64,000 nucleotides of DNA from Helopsaltes ochotensis (taxonomy: Eukaryota > Chordata > Aves > Passeriformes > Locustellidae). Location: the NCBI GenBank assembly GCA_013400155.1, contig VXBM01000129.1:1191891-1255890 (forward strand), in the 5' to 3' direction. Under the pieces are notes generated by a model. It was not told where the DNA came from and made no database searches. It saw only the letters and a program-made list of their open reading frames with translations. This document shows, one piece after another, positions 1 to 14,080 of the stretch; within the stretch, counting starts at the first letter, position 1; each line of letters begins with the position of its first letter. A program made the translations under genes and the position numbers.

Positions 1-1240
1 GGCGAGCTTTGCTTCTTGGGAGCAGGCCTGGAAGCAGGGCTGGGCAGCATGGGAGAATTACTGGGGAAACAGAGAAATAAACCTTTGCTCTGCGTCTGCT
101 GGCACATTTCTGATCCACGTCTAAACATCACTTTAATTTTCATTCCTGCCCATAGAAAATTTCTTCCTTCCCTCAATGCATCCATGAATGTTTTTCTGGC
201 AGAAAACTCGAAGGTCCTTTCAGCAGCAAAGGTAATTGAGATATCAGTAACTGCTGCACACACGATGCCATGCACTCTCAATATCAGTTTCATCATTAAT
301 ATCAGATGCCAGCTGATGCTGTCACCCTGAAATATCCCACTCCCAACTCAGAGTGCTTAATAAGCAAACTGGGGCCAGGGCCTTAAAATCAAAGCTTGGA
401 GAAGCAAAGCTTTGCTGGTTAACAGTTCACCCATTTGAGCAGGTAAGCAGGAAATACTCATTTTCATCTCTCCTGTCTTCAGCGGATAGCAACAGCCCAG
501 GGAATTGTGCATGGTGCAGCTCACTCTGCACCATATACATAATTTATATTTTTCCACTCTAGTTATGAGCGTGCCGTTTCTGGACTTGGAATTTGCTTTG
601 TTAAATGGAAGCAGAGAGAGGAGGAAAAAGAAAAACACTGCAGCAGCCTTCTCCTTCTCCAGCTGCACTTTTTAGCTCAGAGCCTCATCTTTGATGGACA
701 GCCTTCACAGACCAATGGAACAGGAGTCCTACACAGTGCATATTGTATATACATACACATGTGAAAAGATAAGTGCTTGCCATGGCAAAAGAAAAAATAA
801 AAGGTGTTTCCAGTAGTCCATCTCTTTATTAATAAAATGCCCTGAGAGAGAATTAGGTTATCATTTTGACAAGAATTTCCTTTTCTACAGGCAGCCTAGG
901 TAATATTTACAGTTCCCATAGAAGTTTTTTAAAAAGCAGCTGAGAAACCTGCTTCTTGCTGGCATGCTCTTCTGCTCAGTGAAGTTTGACAGATACAGCC
1001 CTACGCTCTAGCAAAAGATTCCTTCCCAGGTAAAGGCAAAGTGTGTAATGCACTCATTTTAAAAAATAATGTACATTTCTGTTCCCTTTCAGCAAATAAA
1101 GCCTTTCCATTACATTTATCTGCCCTCGCTGTGCCCGTTAACATCCGGGAGGGTTTATCAAGGAACAAACAGGACACACGCACAGTGCCTGGTCCTGCAG
1201 CGCCCATCCCCACAAACTCTCCTCAGTGAGCTGACCCTGC
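1..1240. other. Intergenic, no gene seen
   Basis: AT-moderate sequence with only short, unrelated open frames on both strands. No exon-like frame with a recognisable protein family, no repeat I can name and no RNA gene were seen. Confidence 0.5.
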
Positions 1241-2110
1241 ACGCATCGATACCATCACCCCTACGGATACCGACACCTCAGTCCATCTCTCTGAATTCCA
1301 GAACCCTTCCTCCTCCCCAGCCCCTGTGCCTCCGGAGCAAATCCAGGCATTACCACCCTCACAGCCCTCCACCCCGGGCTCGTAAGGCACCGCACCAGCA
1401 TCTGCAGTGCTTTCGGGGAGTTTCTCCTCTCCCTGCCGCCGCTCCGGCTCCCTTCGACAGCAAGCGGCTTCGCGTGCGACTTTGCAATCTGAGAATGTGA
1501 ACCAGCCGGCAGGACACCGGGGTAAATATAAATCTGGCGCTTACCCACAGGCAGTCCCTCGCAGTCTGACATCGTGGAGCAGTCCTCCTCACCGGGGGCT
1601 GAGGAAAACCACCGCAGGACCGCAAGGGCAGGTCCTTCCCTTTGCAAAGGCGAGGGGGAAAATATCTAACAGTTTACAGCCACCCTTCTCTTGCACTCCA
1701 CATCTACCCACCCAGAGAGCTGTAGCAACAGTCCCGTCCCTGCCTTCTCATTATGGGATGTAAAGATAAGAATGTGCTTTTGTGCCAAAAGAGTGTGCTA
1801 TTGGTGGATAAATTTGTTGTCATCCCTCCCCTTCGCAGAGTTTCCTCTTTAATGTCACAGAGGCACATTACCCTGTCGGAAAGGCCATCGAATATTTATG
1901 AAACGGCTTTTAAGAGCTAAGCCGCAAATCTGCGCGGGGGAACAGAGCTAATTGCAGAGCGGTGGGGTTGGGGTTGGTGCTGGGAGCCACCCCGCAGGGC
2001 TCTCCTGTTGCCGGGGGGCTGCGGGGGGAGCTGATGCCTGGGGGATGGCTCTGACATCTCGCTCCGTGCCTTCTCCTTCTGCAGGGTCCGAGTACCAACA
2101 CTGTTACAAG
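1241..2110. promoter_or_regulatory. GC-rich block, possible promoter
   Basis: The base composition changes here: CpG dinucleotides become common at about 1380-1630 and again at 1880-2110, against a CpG-poor background. On the minus strand an ATG near 1573, in a short frame starting MSDCEGLPV, is followed directly by a donor-like GGTAAGCG. This is the pattern of a short first coding exon, but I do not recognise the peptide. Sequence at 1800-1930 (TTTATGAAACGG, AGAGCTAA) has the look of conserved non-coding DNA. A CpG-island promoter, an enhancer, or plain GC-rich intergenic DNA are all possible. Confidence 0.25.
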
Positions 2111-5100
2111 GGGGGCAGAAACCAGGGTGTATCTCTTTAAGGGAGAAAAAAAAAAAGGTCTTTGTTTATATTGTAATATCTGAGAAATTGTTTTGTGGCA
2201 CTGTTACCAAAGGCTGTTTCGTAGTTTACAATAATATTGTGAGCGCAGATTTCTCAGTAACTTCATGACTTTTCTTGCTTAAAACATGCCACTTTAATGT
2301 CAGTTTAGTGGCTGCTCCTACAACTTTTTTTTTTGATTGTTGAAAATGTTTATGTGGGATTTGTTTGATGTGAGATTCCCAGACTCCCAGACAGTGGAGA
2401 GTACCCCTGCACACTGGTGTGCTCATTAGGCACCTTAATGAAGTGCAAGCAAAGGCTCTGGCAGCGTCAGAGCCAGGCTGGGCTTGGCAGAGACGTGCAG
2501 GACCTGGTGGGAGCCTCAGAACTGGGGGGGGTGCTGATTTGCTGCCACTTTTTCTCCCGGGAACAGTCTGGGCTCTGCCTGGCTCAGACCTTTAGTGTCT
2601 GAGCCCTTCACAAATGTCAGGGTTTTGGACCCAGAGACAGAAGGAGGGCTGGGAGGAGGCAAGGGGTGCTCCATGCGGGGCGTTCTCTGGGAAGCACTTC
2701 CAGACCACATGGCCAGAGACAGCACCTGGGGGAAATGAGGCATACCTTTCTGCAAGATGCCTTGAAGAAAAAAAAGCATAAATTACATTAATTATACTAG
2801 GAGCTCAGGGTGCCCAGCACCTCTGAAAAATTTGGGCTGTTTTTACTTAGATGCTTCAGTCTAAGCACCCAAAGGCTGACACTGCTGGCTCTGCCTGAGC
2901 TCTCTCTGAAGAGAAGCCTTTTAATACTCTGCTGGTTACTCAGCAGCACAGCTAGCCATGGATTCAATTCAGGATGTCAGGCCTGTGACTAAGAAGCAAA
3001 AATAGCTGCAAAAGTAGACTGTGACATGTTCCCGAAACCATTCCTCGGGCTGCCTACACAGGGCTGGGCAAGCAGAGCCAGAAGTGTCCGGTGGCCACTG
3101 GGGCTGGCCAGCGTGAGGATCTGTTGGCACAGCTCTGTCAGGGCAGCCCTTGTCAGTGCCTGCTTCTCGATCTGCTCATGCAACACACATGGACATATTC
3201 ACTGGTGTAAGGCTCACCTGGAGGGCAGCTCTGAGGAGGCAGAGCCGCAGGCTGTGCTCTCTGCCAAAGAGGCTGTACAAGGAGGAGAAGTGCAGGGCAT
3301 CATGCCTGACTTCTCCATCCTGCTGCCGCCCACAGCCTCAGGGAGTGACCACTAGCTATTCTGGCAGTCAGAGAGATGTCGGGTCTCGATGTCTGGGAAA
3401 GGAAGAAGGCCTAAAACCAGACTGGGGGACTTTTCTTGCGTTGTCATCTGACTGCAGAAACATATTGCTCCAATGTGTGAGAATCAAAGCTTTCTTAGCT
3501 CGACTGTGAAAATGCAGGCTCCCAGCTCTGCAAGCATTTACGTGCCAATTTAACTTCAAGCCCCACTGAAGTTCCTGGAACTGCTCACAGTTATAAACAC
3601 ATGCATAAGTATTTGCAGGATTAAGGGCTCACCATTCCTCCTTGTATTTGGAGCAAACAGCTGCAGCTGGTTTTGAAGTTACCTCTCGCAGCTGTGTGCT
3701 GGTGCTGCTCCACTGAAGGTTAGAGCCCTCTAGCAGAGCTGGACAAGTGCCTGCAGGGAAGGCATGCCAAATCCCAGGCTGGTGTCTCATCCATCTCATC
3801 CTCCAGAGGAATTTAAGAAGCCTCTGCCTCAGTAACCCCCATCACATTGTCCATGGCCGTGTCTGCTGCAGGTGGTCGGCATCTTCTGGGAGAGGGGCAG
3901 AGAAGCCAGCAGAGAAGACTGAGGGGGAAGGACAAATACATCTTAAACTATTACAGCAAACTTGGCAAGAGCTCATCTGCCAGAGCCCTTACTAGGATTT
4001 GGTCTTGGGAAAGCTCTTCAGTGAAACACTACAGCGGGTCAAAAGTTGAACAAATCAGACCTAATTCTTACAATGATACTCACAAACAAACACCTTCTTT
4101 TGATGTGGATACTTCAATCAAAAAATTAGCTTTGATCCCTGGATACTTTAGTTATAATGGTGGGTTTTGATAAATTATAAGATTTTTTTTCCTTTGATTA
4201 GGACAGAGTATTTCTTTTAGCTTCCCCTGGTACTCAGCCTGAAAAGAGAAGAGCTATGTTTGCTCCTGGAAAAAGGCCAAGCCTGAAAAATTTAAGTCTG
4301 ACAGAGAAAGTTTTGGGCATTTATGAATAAACCTGGCATCTGTCATGGCAAAAAAAATGGCAAAAGTCAAAAATTGAAATAAACAAAAGGCGAGAGGTAA
4401 AGCACATTATTTCAGCAGGTATTAAACTAACATGAGAAATGGGCTAAATATTTGCCAATAACTGCTCTCACTTAGGCTTTCCAGGGAACTGGAAGGATGC
4501 TTATCCCTCAACACGCAGAGAAAACCATCTATAAATCTCTCTGCCTCATTCTACTCCCTGACAGACAGCCATCTGCATAAATCCGTGACAAGGACCATGA
4601 GTGGGGTAGTAAACGCAATGTATGGAAGGAAGTCACTGGAGTATTTCTTAAAAAATTATTTTCCTGGAACATTTAGTCTCCTGTGGAAGACAGTTGCATT
4701 TTCCTCAAGCACCTTGAAATACTTCAGCATTTGCTATGGTGTCCCTTCTCTGGAGATTTCCAGGAAGAATTACCTGCCCAGGAATATTGTGGATGTCCCA
4801 TCCCTGGACATGTTCAAGGCCAGTCCTGACAGCACAAAGGGTTTTGAGATACAAAAGCCCTGGAGTTGAGTTGATATGTGTGGGGAAAGAGGTTATATTT
4901 GGGGAATACCTGGGAGCAGGGCACCTACCATGACGCAAGTACCCAGTCGCCTTAGAACCCAGATACTGTCACCTACACGAGTAAGACACATAGTGGAACT
5001 TTGTTTCTCACCCACAGGTTTACACATCCCATCTGATCTGTGCCTGATCTAAGTGCCTAAATATCATGGAAAATCTGGGCTTTAAGATTTCAAATCCCAT

Positions 5101-5420
5101 GGGGAGGTCATACTTTTCCCTGGGACCTGACTGACAGCAATCTGTCTGTGAAAAGAACCTGATCCACCTGAGAGCTCTCAGCTGGACCAGAGCTTTTGCT
5201 ATTGCTGACTTGCCTCTGGCTCAGCCATGCATGGAGCCAGCCTCATCCAAACCTCACAGGAAAAGCAGGAGCGGTGCTACCCACTGTGGGATCTCGGGCT
5301 GCCTGCTGACATTACTGGTGGAAGGGCTTTGCTAAGCTCAGCACTGCTGCAGGGGCACGGGTGGGTTGTTCTGCCTCCCTCTGCCTTTCTCTCTCCTGAC
5401 AGAGGGAAACCATGAGAAGA
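2111..5420. other. Intergenic, no gene seen
   Basis: Frequent stop codons in all frames and no recognisable protein similarity. The sequence contains short homopolymers (A-run near 2145) and nothing else I can name. Confidence 0.45.
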
Positions 5421-5660
5421 GAGAATTATTTCTTTAGCTAACCAAGTCAGATCTGATTATTAAATCTGCAATTTTCCGTGAGATTGAAGCAAGCGCCTTA
5501 CTGCCCGCTTCGACAGGCATTTATATCTCCCATCAGCGTGATTTCCACGCAGTTTAAGGAGAGAATGGCTGAAATGCGCTTCTCCCTTCTAATTTATGCA
5601 AATTCCCTTGGGCTTTTTCCTGCCGTGTGAAGAGATTTCTGACTGTTGTGTACGGAGGAT
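5421..5660. promoter_or_regulatory. Candidate conserved non-coding element
   Basis: This block has features typical of vertebrate developmental enhancers: homeodomain cores (GATTATTAAAT near 5455), a perfect octamer site ATGCAAAT at 5596-5603 within TAATTTATGCAAATTCC, several preserved CpGs in an AT-rich setting, and no open reading frame. Constraint is inferred from texture only; no alignment was available. Confidence 0.3.
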
Positions 5661-8600
5661 TCACAGCCCGGGGAGGGGGAGGGGAAGGACAGGGCTGCAA
5701 GAGAAACCACAGGCTGATATAAGCAAGTTGGCATCAGGACGTGGATGACCTTCTCTCAGAGCACTGAAGAGCCCAAAATGTTAGGAATTTGTTAGCTAAG
5801 ACACGGGTTTTTTCCCCCCTTGAAAAGCCCTGCAGTCGTGGGGATAGGGTGTGCCTTTCTGTATTCTAACGTAAGGGGTAAAATCAACCCCAGATTTTGG
5901 ATTGTGCCCAGTTGAAGGGCAGAGAAACAAGAGGGGAGCATGCTGGCTGGCCAGCCCCACTGCCAGCCCCACATCTCCTGAGTCACTGTCGGGGTCTTGG
6001 TGGGGTCCCAGATGTACCTGTGGGATCAATGGGCCAAATGCAGGGCCAGTGGGATGCTGTGCCATGAGTACACACAGCAGAGAAATAAGCTGTTGGTCAG
6101 ATGGGCTTGAACCTCTGTACACCATCAGCAGAAGGGAAAGCAAGCAGGCTCAGCAAGAAGCAGGGCACCCAGGAAGTCCCAATTATTGGGATTTCGTTTC
6201 ATTATTGTTTTCTGACACATTCTCTTCGCATTTCAACTTGATGGATGGGGAGTGTAATAATGCAACTTCAAGAGGAGCCGATGCTCTGACAAGATCTCAT
6301 GTGGGTTCATGCAGAGATGGAAGAGTGAGTAAAAATAGGCAAGATACAGCTGACAGCTAAAACAGCCCTCTAGGAAGCAACAAATATAAAAGTAATAGCA
6401 GCTCCCCAAAATAACTAGGCATGTCATAATTTTACATTTATCTCTATTTTTTTATGTTATTAGCAGGATTTTCACTAGTAAAAATTGAATCTGAGCTTTG
6501 TATTCAAGAAAGGAAATGTCTCCATCATCTCCTCTGATGTCACCCCAGAGAGAAGATTAGAAGATTAACTATGTCAGGTGACACAATCCAGCAGCAGGGA
6601 AAATAATTTTGCACATTCAAAAAGAAAATGGGGGAGAAATTCCAGCTATCTCCAAGAAATGCGAACCTTAGCAGTGATAATTGCTGGCTCAAAGAGGAAA
6701 CACTTTATGCAAATGTGTAAATATACAGTAAATAAAATAAGAAGATCAAAGATTCAGAAGAGGATTTATCGATCTTAAAGAAGAAATTAATTGATAGTCT
6801 GAATCCTGGTGGCATTTTCATCCCATCTAATTTATAAAAGGTTGAGTTCTCTGAGGGGAGTTTTGAAAGACCACTGCAATGATATGAAGAAAGAAAAAAA
6901 CTACATTTGAAAGACAAAACTGGCTTCTGAGCAGCCACAGTCCTTGCTGACAATGTCTTTTGACACTCTGAGCCAAAATGAGCCTGCTATGGCCCTCAAG
7001 TGAAATGCATTTGCACAAGGATGGAGAAAAGGTGAGCATGACAACGTGAGCCCAGCTTCTGGCATCTGCTGACAAACATGAGTGGCTCTTTGCTGGCCAG
7101 CTCTGCAGGAGTCACCCAGCACAGGGGACGTAGGCCAAAGCTCTTTTCCCATCAATACATGGCAGAATTCCATGCTGTAATTGCAGTTATTGGCATTCCT
7201 TCTGCAGAGGTTTCAGGTGCTACTGAATTGTCTCCCAGTGAACATAAAAAGCCAAGAGGAATAATATGATTCTGTCTGATCTTGCTGCTGTTGGGTTTAA
7301 GGGCACTCTGGCTGTTTATTTTACTGGGTTTGAGTCTTGCACAGATGAGTGAAGCTGCATTTGCTCTGCACAGATCTGGTAGGAAAAAGCGTTGAGCCCT
7401 TAAAGTAAATATTACAGTTTCATGTGGTGGGTTTGAGGAGAAGGTGAGAGCCTTGCAAACCTGATTTGGCAGCTGCAGAAATAGCACTCAGGCAAACAGA
7501 TGGTCTCTGCAAGGAGGGAATTCTTTAAAAGATTCACAGATTAATGAGCTCTGCCCGGATTTTAGTGGCTCCTACCAAAATTCCTATAAATCAGTCTAAC
7601 TGGACAGGGAGGAGGTGGAGACAAGAGGAATCAATAACTTGCCTAGAGAGCTGGTATATCTAAGGTTAGCTGACAAAGGCTTCAGGGCTGGAAAATCTCG
7701 AGAGCAATTACAGAGGCAGAGTGTAATTCTTTAGGAAGGCAAAAGCCACAGCGTTCATCATGTACTATCAGTGCTCTGGGGACTAATTGCTGCTGCCTGT
7801 GATCAAGGATGTCAGTTTGGTGATAAAGGAAGGTGAGGTGTCAGCTACGCTGAATTATTGGCCCATCCTAGGAACTCTGAAATTTGTTTTGAGGGAGTGA
7901 AAGCATCCTCTGTCCACTGCAGGTCAGAGAGAGATCACACCTTGGCCTACCTTCACTAGAAGCAGCCCCAGAGAGCACATAACCAAGGCAGAATATTTAC
8001 AACAGCCAAACACAGCCCTACCTTCAGACAAGTTACATCTCATTTCCATTCTCATCTCCAAGACGTTCTCCCTGCTCTGTGCTATGTCAAGCACAGAAAG
8101 ATGTTTTCATCAAGCTGAAAATAAGATGTTAAAATTGTCACTGGCCAAGGTTAGCCACAACAGGAAACCAAGAGGTCAGGCTTTCATCCCAAATTTGGAG
8201 CAGGAGCAAACTATGCTTTTGGGAATGACCAGCAACAGAAACAGAGCACCAGAGAGATCTGATCTGATAATTGTCCAGCTGATCATCTGTCCAGCTGATT
8301 TCCTCTAGCAAAGCAACTGCTGTCCCCAGAACACTGAGTGAAGGTCTGCCATGCTAGGAGACAGAATTGATTAAGAAATCGATAATGGAATCAGAGATGA
8401 ACAGCAGGGGAAATTATTCATTCAGGTGTCTAAGAAGTTTGTAACATGGTGCCCTTTACAGCCCACTTTCATTTGCTTTCCTGCAAACATTGGTCACTAG
8501 TGTTTGACAGCGGGAACGATCTGGGAGGAGTTTCCATCCTTAGTCACTTGGAGCCGCCTCCGTCTTATAATAAACACATCACAATTAACGGAAGTGGTGA

Positions 8601-8765
8601 CCTTGTTGGCAATTTCTGAAAAGAGGACAAGACTCCTTGGGAACAGTGAATCAAGCAGATTATTACCACTTAAGTAACCTCTCTAAGTCACGTTGTGGGT
8701 GAGGCATGCTGCTGGGGTAAAAGGAAAGCTTGCTTGTGACTGCTTAAATAGCACGTAAGTAATTT
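5661..8765. other. Intergenic, no gene seen
   Basis: No supported exon, RNA gene or nameable repeat. The part around 7520-7760 (AGATTAATGAGCTC and neighbouring ATTA-type words) could be another constrained block, but the signal is weak. Confidence 0.4.
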
Positions 8766-8791
8766 TTTCAAACAATTTTCATTGTTTGAAA
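8766..8791. repeat. Perfect 10-bp inverted repeat
   Basis: TTTCAAACAA is followed after a 6-base spacer (TTTTCA) by its exact reverse complement TTGTTTGAAA. It can form a short hairpin. The setting is AT-rich, and no function is indicated. Confidence 0.7.
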
Positions 8792-11700
8792 TTAAATTAA
8801 ATTTGGTTTAAGTTTTATGATATTGTTGTTTTTTACTACAGGCATCTCCAACTGTCTCATGAAGAAATTCAAGACTGCCTTGGTGTGGTCAGACTCCTGG
8901 CTTTGGGGTGGGAAGCCTGGGCTAAGATGCAGAGTAGGGACTGCCTTGGAGCTGAGCTCAGGATCCTGACTGGAATCAGAATCCCCCCCTGCCAGCAGGG
9001 AGATGGGGAAATCCTGGAAGGGGGTTAAGTGACTTCCCTGGGGTCATCCTGTGAGTTTGTGGCATGGTGGAAGGGGAGCCTGGCCCCTGTTCCACAAGAG
9101 GCAAAGGAAAACATTCACTAAATCAGTCAGTTTGGAGTGCTGCCTGCATGGAAGCCTAATTTGCTTATTGTTATAAAAAAAATAAAAGAGAAAAAATATC
9201 TGTTTCCATTCAAAGCTCATGAACACTGTAACAACCTTTATTCTTCTTTCTTATTAAAAGTGTGAATGTATGGAAAAATATTTTTGTGGGGTGGGCTGAT
9301 CTGGCACTGATCTCTTGGGGTTTTGGACAGTACAGCTGCTGCAGGACTGCTGGAAATGGAGCTTTAAGTGTGTGACATCCTTTCACTTACCCAAAACCTC
9401 TGCCTCAGTGCACTAAAGTACTGCAGCTGGTCCAGGAGTGCCCTTTGGACACTTGCCAGCCTGGCTGCAGCTGCTGCATCACCACAGAGCTGTGGCAGCT
9501 TTGTGATCTGCTTGGTGTCCACCTGGCTGCTCTCTGGTAAGCTGCAATCACTTCTGAAACTGAAATATCTTACAACCACTCTTGAGATACGCAGCAGTCC
9601 AGCAGCAAGTGCTTCTCTCAATACATGAGCAAATGTCCCGGCCTGCCCTGGGAGCTGGAGGCATTCAGGAAGTCCAGATCAAATATTTTATGCTTTAATA
9701 TTGGAGCGACAAGCTCCCTTCCAATTTCTTAATTGGATGCATGGAGCTGCTTTTTCATTCTTTCTCTCCAATTCTGATCCTGGGAGAATGTGGGGATGGA
9801 ATTTTGCCCTCTGCCTTTCCTGCACACAGGCACTGTACCCTTGCTGGAGTAGTGAGGCCAATCCCAGCATTCTCACATGCAGTTAAACAAACCTAAGGAC
9901 TCTCATCTCAGTGCAGAGGCAGGGTTGTCTCTGCCTCTCAACATTCCCCAGGGCTGCCTCTTGCAGTTCTCAGTGATGCCTCGTCCATACTGTGTCCTTA
10001 CTCTCCTTCAGCACAAATCCAAGCCGTTATTTCTGCTTTGTCTCAGATCCGTTCCTCATCAATCACTTTATTAATCCACAGAAATAACAGGAATTAGAAC
10101 TAGCAGGTGAAAGCTTGCCTCTGAAAACATGGTTTACTGCTAATCAACAGGGCTGGCACATAAAATCGTCATTGTATGTGCAGAGCAGATCCAGATGTGC
10201 TGAAGGGCCATCCTCAGGCCATCACCGCAGCAGCTAATGTGCACTGATCAGGGATCCTGGCTTTCTTGAAGTACAGTATCAGTGTATAGTTAGTCATATT
10301 TTATTGCAATATTATACTTAAAAGTTACTAAATCTCGTTGATGACAAGATGTTCAACTTCCGTGGAATAGACCAGAGAACCCCAGAGGCTGCAGACCTGA
10401 GAATTAAACCACCATTGATATTCTTTTCCTTTAATTTAGAAAGCAGTAGAAGCCTAAGAGAAATTTGGCTCGCAGCAGAACCCACATCTAAGGAAATTCC
10501 ACGTATGGTCAAATGTCAAGTTGTTTCTCTTGCAAAGGGCAGTGTGGCAATTGTATTTCCATTTGCAGAGAAGTTTTTCCTTTGAGCTGAGTTTTTCAGT
10601 GGGGGAAGGGAAGAGAGAGAAAGCAAAGTGAGCTTTTCCTTTCAGCATACATGCACCCAGAAATCTGGCTGTTCATTTTTAAAAGGTCATGGCTCCCTTC
10701 CCTGCTCCTCCCTGTGGTACAGCCAGGCCAGCCACACCTTTGCCAGATAAAAGTTAAGCCCTTGGAAAGGCACACAGTGCTTGGCACTGAAATAACCAAG
10801 ATTCCCATCCACCTATCTAGTGGCACAGTTTGTCCAAGTGCTGTCTTGCCATTTAAATCTTCTTTTTCGTTGCTGTTTCCTCAAGAAACAAGATTTGCAC
10901 GGTGCCTTTGGTAATAAATCCTCGTCCCATGTTCCTAGTTCCAAGTAAAAATGAGGTTCACGGGGCATTAAAGTTCCTACAGCTTCCAGAAAGCATCTGG
11001 GACTCTTTAAAGAGGAGAAATTGGAGTAGTTAAGTATGCCTGGTCCATACTGTGAAGAAGCAGGTGGCAGTGTGACCCACAGCCACCGTGTGTGGCCAGG
11101 GTGGCTGTGCAACACGCACAGAGCCCCAGAGCTGCCCTGCAGGTGCCACCTCTGTCCCTGCCAGTGGCACAGACAGGGTTACACGGACACAAGAAGAGGG
11201 TGGGGATCCAAAATAGGAGGCTGGAGTGTCAGGCACTACTGCAGGGGGCTGCTGGAGGGGCCATGGGCAACTGCTGTGATGTGCTGGGCATGCCAGAGAG
11301 CCTGGGGTGTAAAAACGGAGCCGTTGCAGCTGAAAAAAAATAGGGAGAAGCAAGCCAGTGTTCACTAGCAGTGCAGGGGTTCAGGGTCTGTCCCTAGCAG
11401 CCATCCTGCCCAGGGCCCACTGCCCACTGATGCCCTGACCCACAGGGCAGAGCTTCATCTCACGCCCTGTAGGGTTCAGCCCTCTCAGGAGGAAGCTGAA
11501 AACACATCTCTTTGTTTCTCGAGCTACTTTTATCATCTTCACCTTCCTCCCTGACCTTCCTGCCTCCACTGTCCTCCTGCTGCTCTGCTCAGAGGAGGGA
11601 GGCACAGCTTCCCCAGCTGTGAATCCTCCTCCCTGGCCATTTCACTGCTTTGCCAGGTCATCACCCATCTCAGAGAAGAGCCCCGAGCTCTCCTTGCTCT

Positions 11701-13960
11701 CATTTTCATTTTCCCTGCTTGCTGCTATTTATTGCTTTGCGGTATTCAGGGGAGGAATGCAGCCTGTCCCAGGGAAAGGGCTGCCGCTGCCAGGACTCAG
11801 CAGGCTAAGTTTAGTTCCTGGCTCTGCCAGGGATCACCTCTCGAACACTAATCAAAGATTAGATTTCTCCCTGCCTCAGTTTCCCTCTGTGGACAGCAAA
11901 ATTCCCTCTTGTAACCTGCCTCGGGTGGGAGCTTATACAATTATACAAGTTGTTCCCACTGCTCCTGTCTCTGGAGCTCCTGCCCTGGCCAAGATCTCAG
12001 GGTACTTTTATACTCAGTATAATCATGGTAAGTTTTCATCAAGGTCTTGTTACACTTGTGTTATGAAACACAAAAATACTAACTAGAGCCTAATTATAGA
12101 TCTTCACAATATGCCTTTTTATTCTGTATGCAATTCCATTTAATTAGTTGTAATTCTCTAAGAAAGAAAATTACTTTGGGATTATTCTCATAATTCTGAA
12201 TATTGATGTGAGAGCTGATGTGGCCATAAACAGTCTGTCAGTGTTAGAGCAGTTCCCGCAGGTTTCCCTGGAAGAAGTCAGTCTTTGGAGGTGTAACCAG
12301 AACTACTCTTTCATTGTAGGAATGAAATGACAGGAGTCTATGAGCAACAAGAAAAGAAAACCCTCTGTGTATGAGCTGAAGGCTCAGCTTGATGCTGTCT
12401 CTTTAAAAATTTGCTCAAATAATACATTAAAAGGCAAACCTCTTCTATCACATACATATTTCATCTGCACCTTGGAACTGTAATTAATGGCACAGGAGGC
12501 TTCATTTGACAAGCTGTCCTCAGGGCAGACTTTTTACTTCTATCTACATCAACAGTGCTCTCTGCTACTGTTTCCCTTGGCAAAACTCCTCAGCGTCACC
12601 CTGCTCCATAGCAGGGAGGAAAGCAGATGTGAGGCTAATCCACGTTTCTCTCTCCATTGATGAATACTTCCCTCAGATACAATAGGAGTAAAGAGAATAA
12701 TTTTTCAAAGATGGAAGAAGACGTGTGGGGAGACACACAGCAGGAGGTGAAGAGAAAACGCCTGTTTGTAAAGCCTGCCTGCTGTGTGAAATGATCAATG
12801 CTAATTCAAACTGAATACGATCGAAATGAAACACCAAGGGCCAAATTAGTCCCTGGTGCAGCACCAGTAACCCAAAGGCAGACGATTTCATTTCACTGAA
12901 CTTGTGCCAGGAGTGAACTTGACCCCCAGCATTACGTGGCATCCAACAGTACAGCCAAGAAACCTGAAATACATCACAGGCATCCAAACAGGGGTGTTCT
13001 GGCTGTGGCAGGTGCTCCAGCATGTGTAAAGTTTTCAGTACTTGAGCACTGTTATCCCTGACAACTATTTCTGGTGGTCATTCACCCCATGCTTTTCATA
13101 GCAATGATGGTCATTTACCTTTGTCTTTATGAAAAGGTTGCAGAAGTTCTCCAAAAACATGAGGAACAAATTAGTGGTTAAGTTTATGTACTTACCAGAT
13201 ATTGGATGAGCTGTATTTTTTTCTAATGAATTCAATTGGGGGAAAAAAAAAGGGGGAACAAGAAGTAGTAACCTTTCTGGAAGATCTGCCTGATGTTCAT
13301 ACGATGTGTACTGAGTCCATCACAAAGCAAGTCAGCCTGCAGCAGGATGGAGATGCGCTGACATTAACTCCAGGAAGAACTGAGGTGGTCTGAACCACAG
13401 GATCCCAAGGGCTTTCAAACACTGCTTTATGCATCTTAGGTTTTGAGCAGGAAACAATTCAGGTTTCACTTTTCCCATCATTTTTGTGGCATGTAAAAGC
13501 TGAGGCTGCTGAGCCTGGTTTCTCTGTCTGAGGGATCTTGGGGTGCTGCAGTGTTACCCAGCAGCTCTCTGCAGGGACATGTGCCATCATGGCAGGAACC
13601 ATTTCCAGGCTCAGCCCAGCCTGTGTGCACAGACTCTTCTCTGCCTGTCCAGGGCCTGGGCAGCCACCCAGCAGTTGGGCAAGGAAGAACTGAGCTCAGT
13701 GGGAGATTTGCCACCAGCTCTCAGGATAATAGGCCAATACCCAATAGTGGGTAATACAGTCTGGTTAGAGACCAGGTACATTCCCTTGAGGATTTTAATA
13801 CCCAAAAGTAGAATTTCATGGTGTTCTGGCTCTAGGGTTTATCCTGCTGATCATCTGCATTTGTATTGTATTGAGCTATTTCCTCTGGAATCTGGCAGTA
13901 GCTAATACTGCTATCTCTTCTTACCAGTGATTCAGATACATGGATACATGCTTACATTGC
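8792..13960. other. Intergenic, no gene seen
   Basis: Open frames here are short and resemble no protein family. The GC-richer part at about 11030-11900 has longer frames by chance. No repeat family was recognised. Confidence 0.4.
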
Positions 13961-14080
13961 CAGGTTGGATGGGGCCCTGAGCAATCTGGCCTAGTGAAAA
14001 GCATCCTTGCCCATGGCAGGGGGCTTGGAACTAGATGATCTTTAAGGTCCCTTCCAACTCTAATCATTCTATGATTCTAT
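13961..14080 (+). mobile_element. CR1 LINE 3' fragment
   Basis: Contains the hallmark 3' end of avian CR1 (chicken repeat 1): GGTTGGATGGGGCCCTGAGC, CCTTGCCCATGGCAGGGGG, GGTCCCTTCCAAC, and the terminal ATTCTATGATTCTAT. Only the last 120 bases are present, as expected for a 5'-truncated non-LTR retrotransposon. It is non-coding and a strong marker of a bird genome. Confidence 0.92.
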
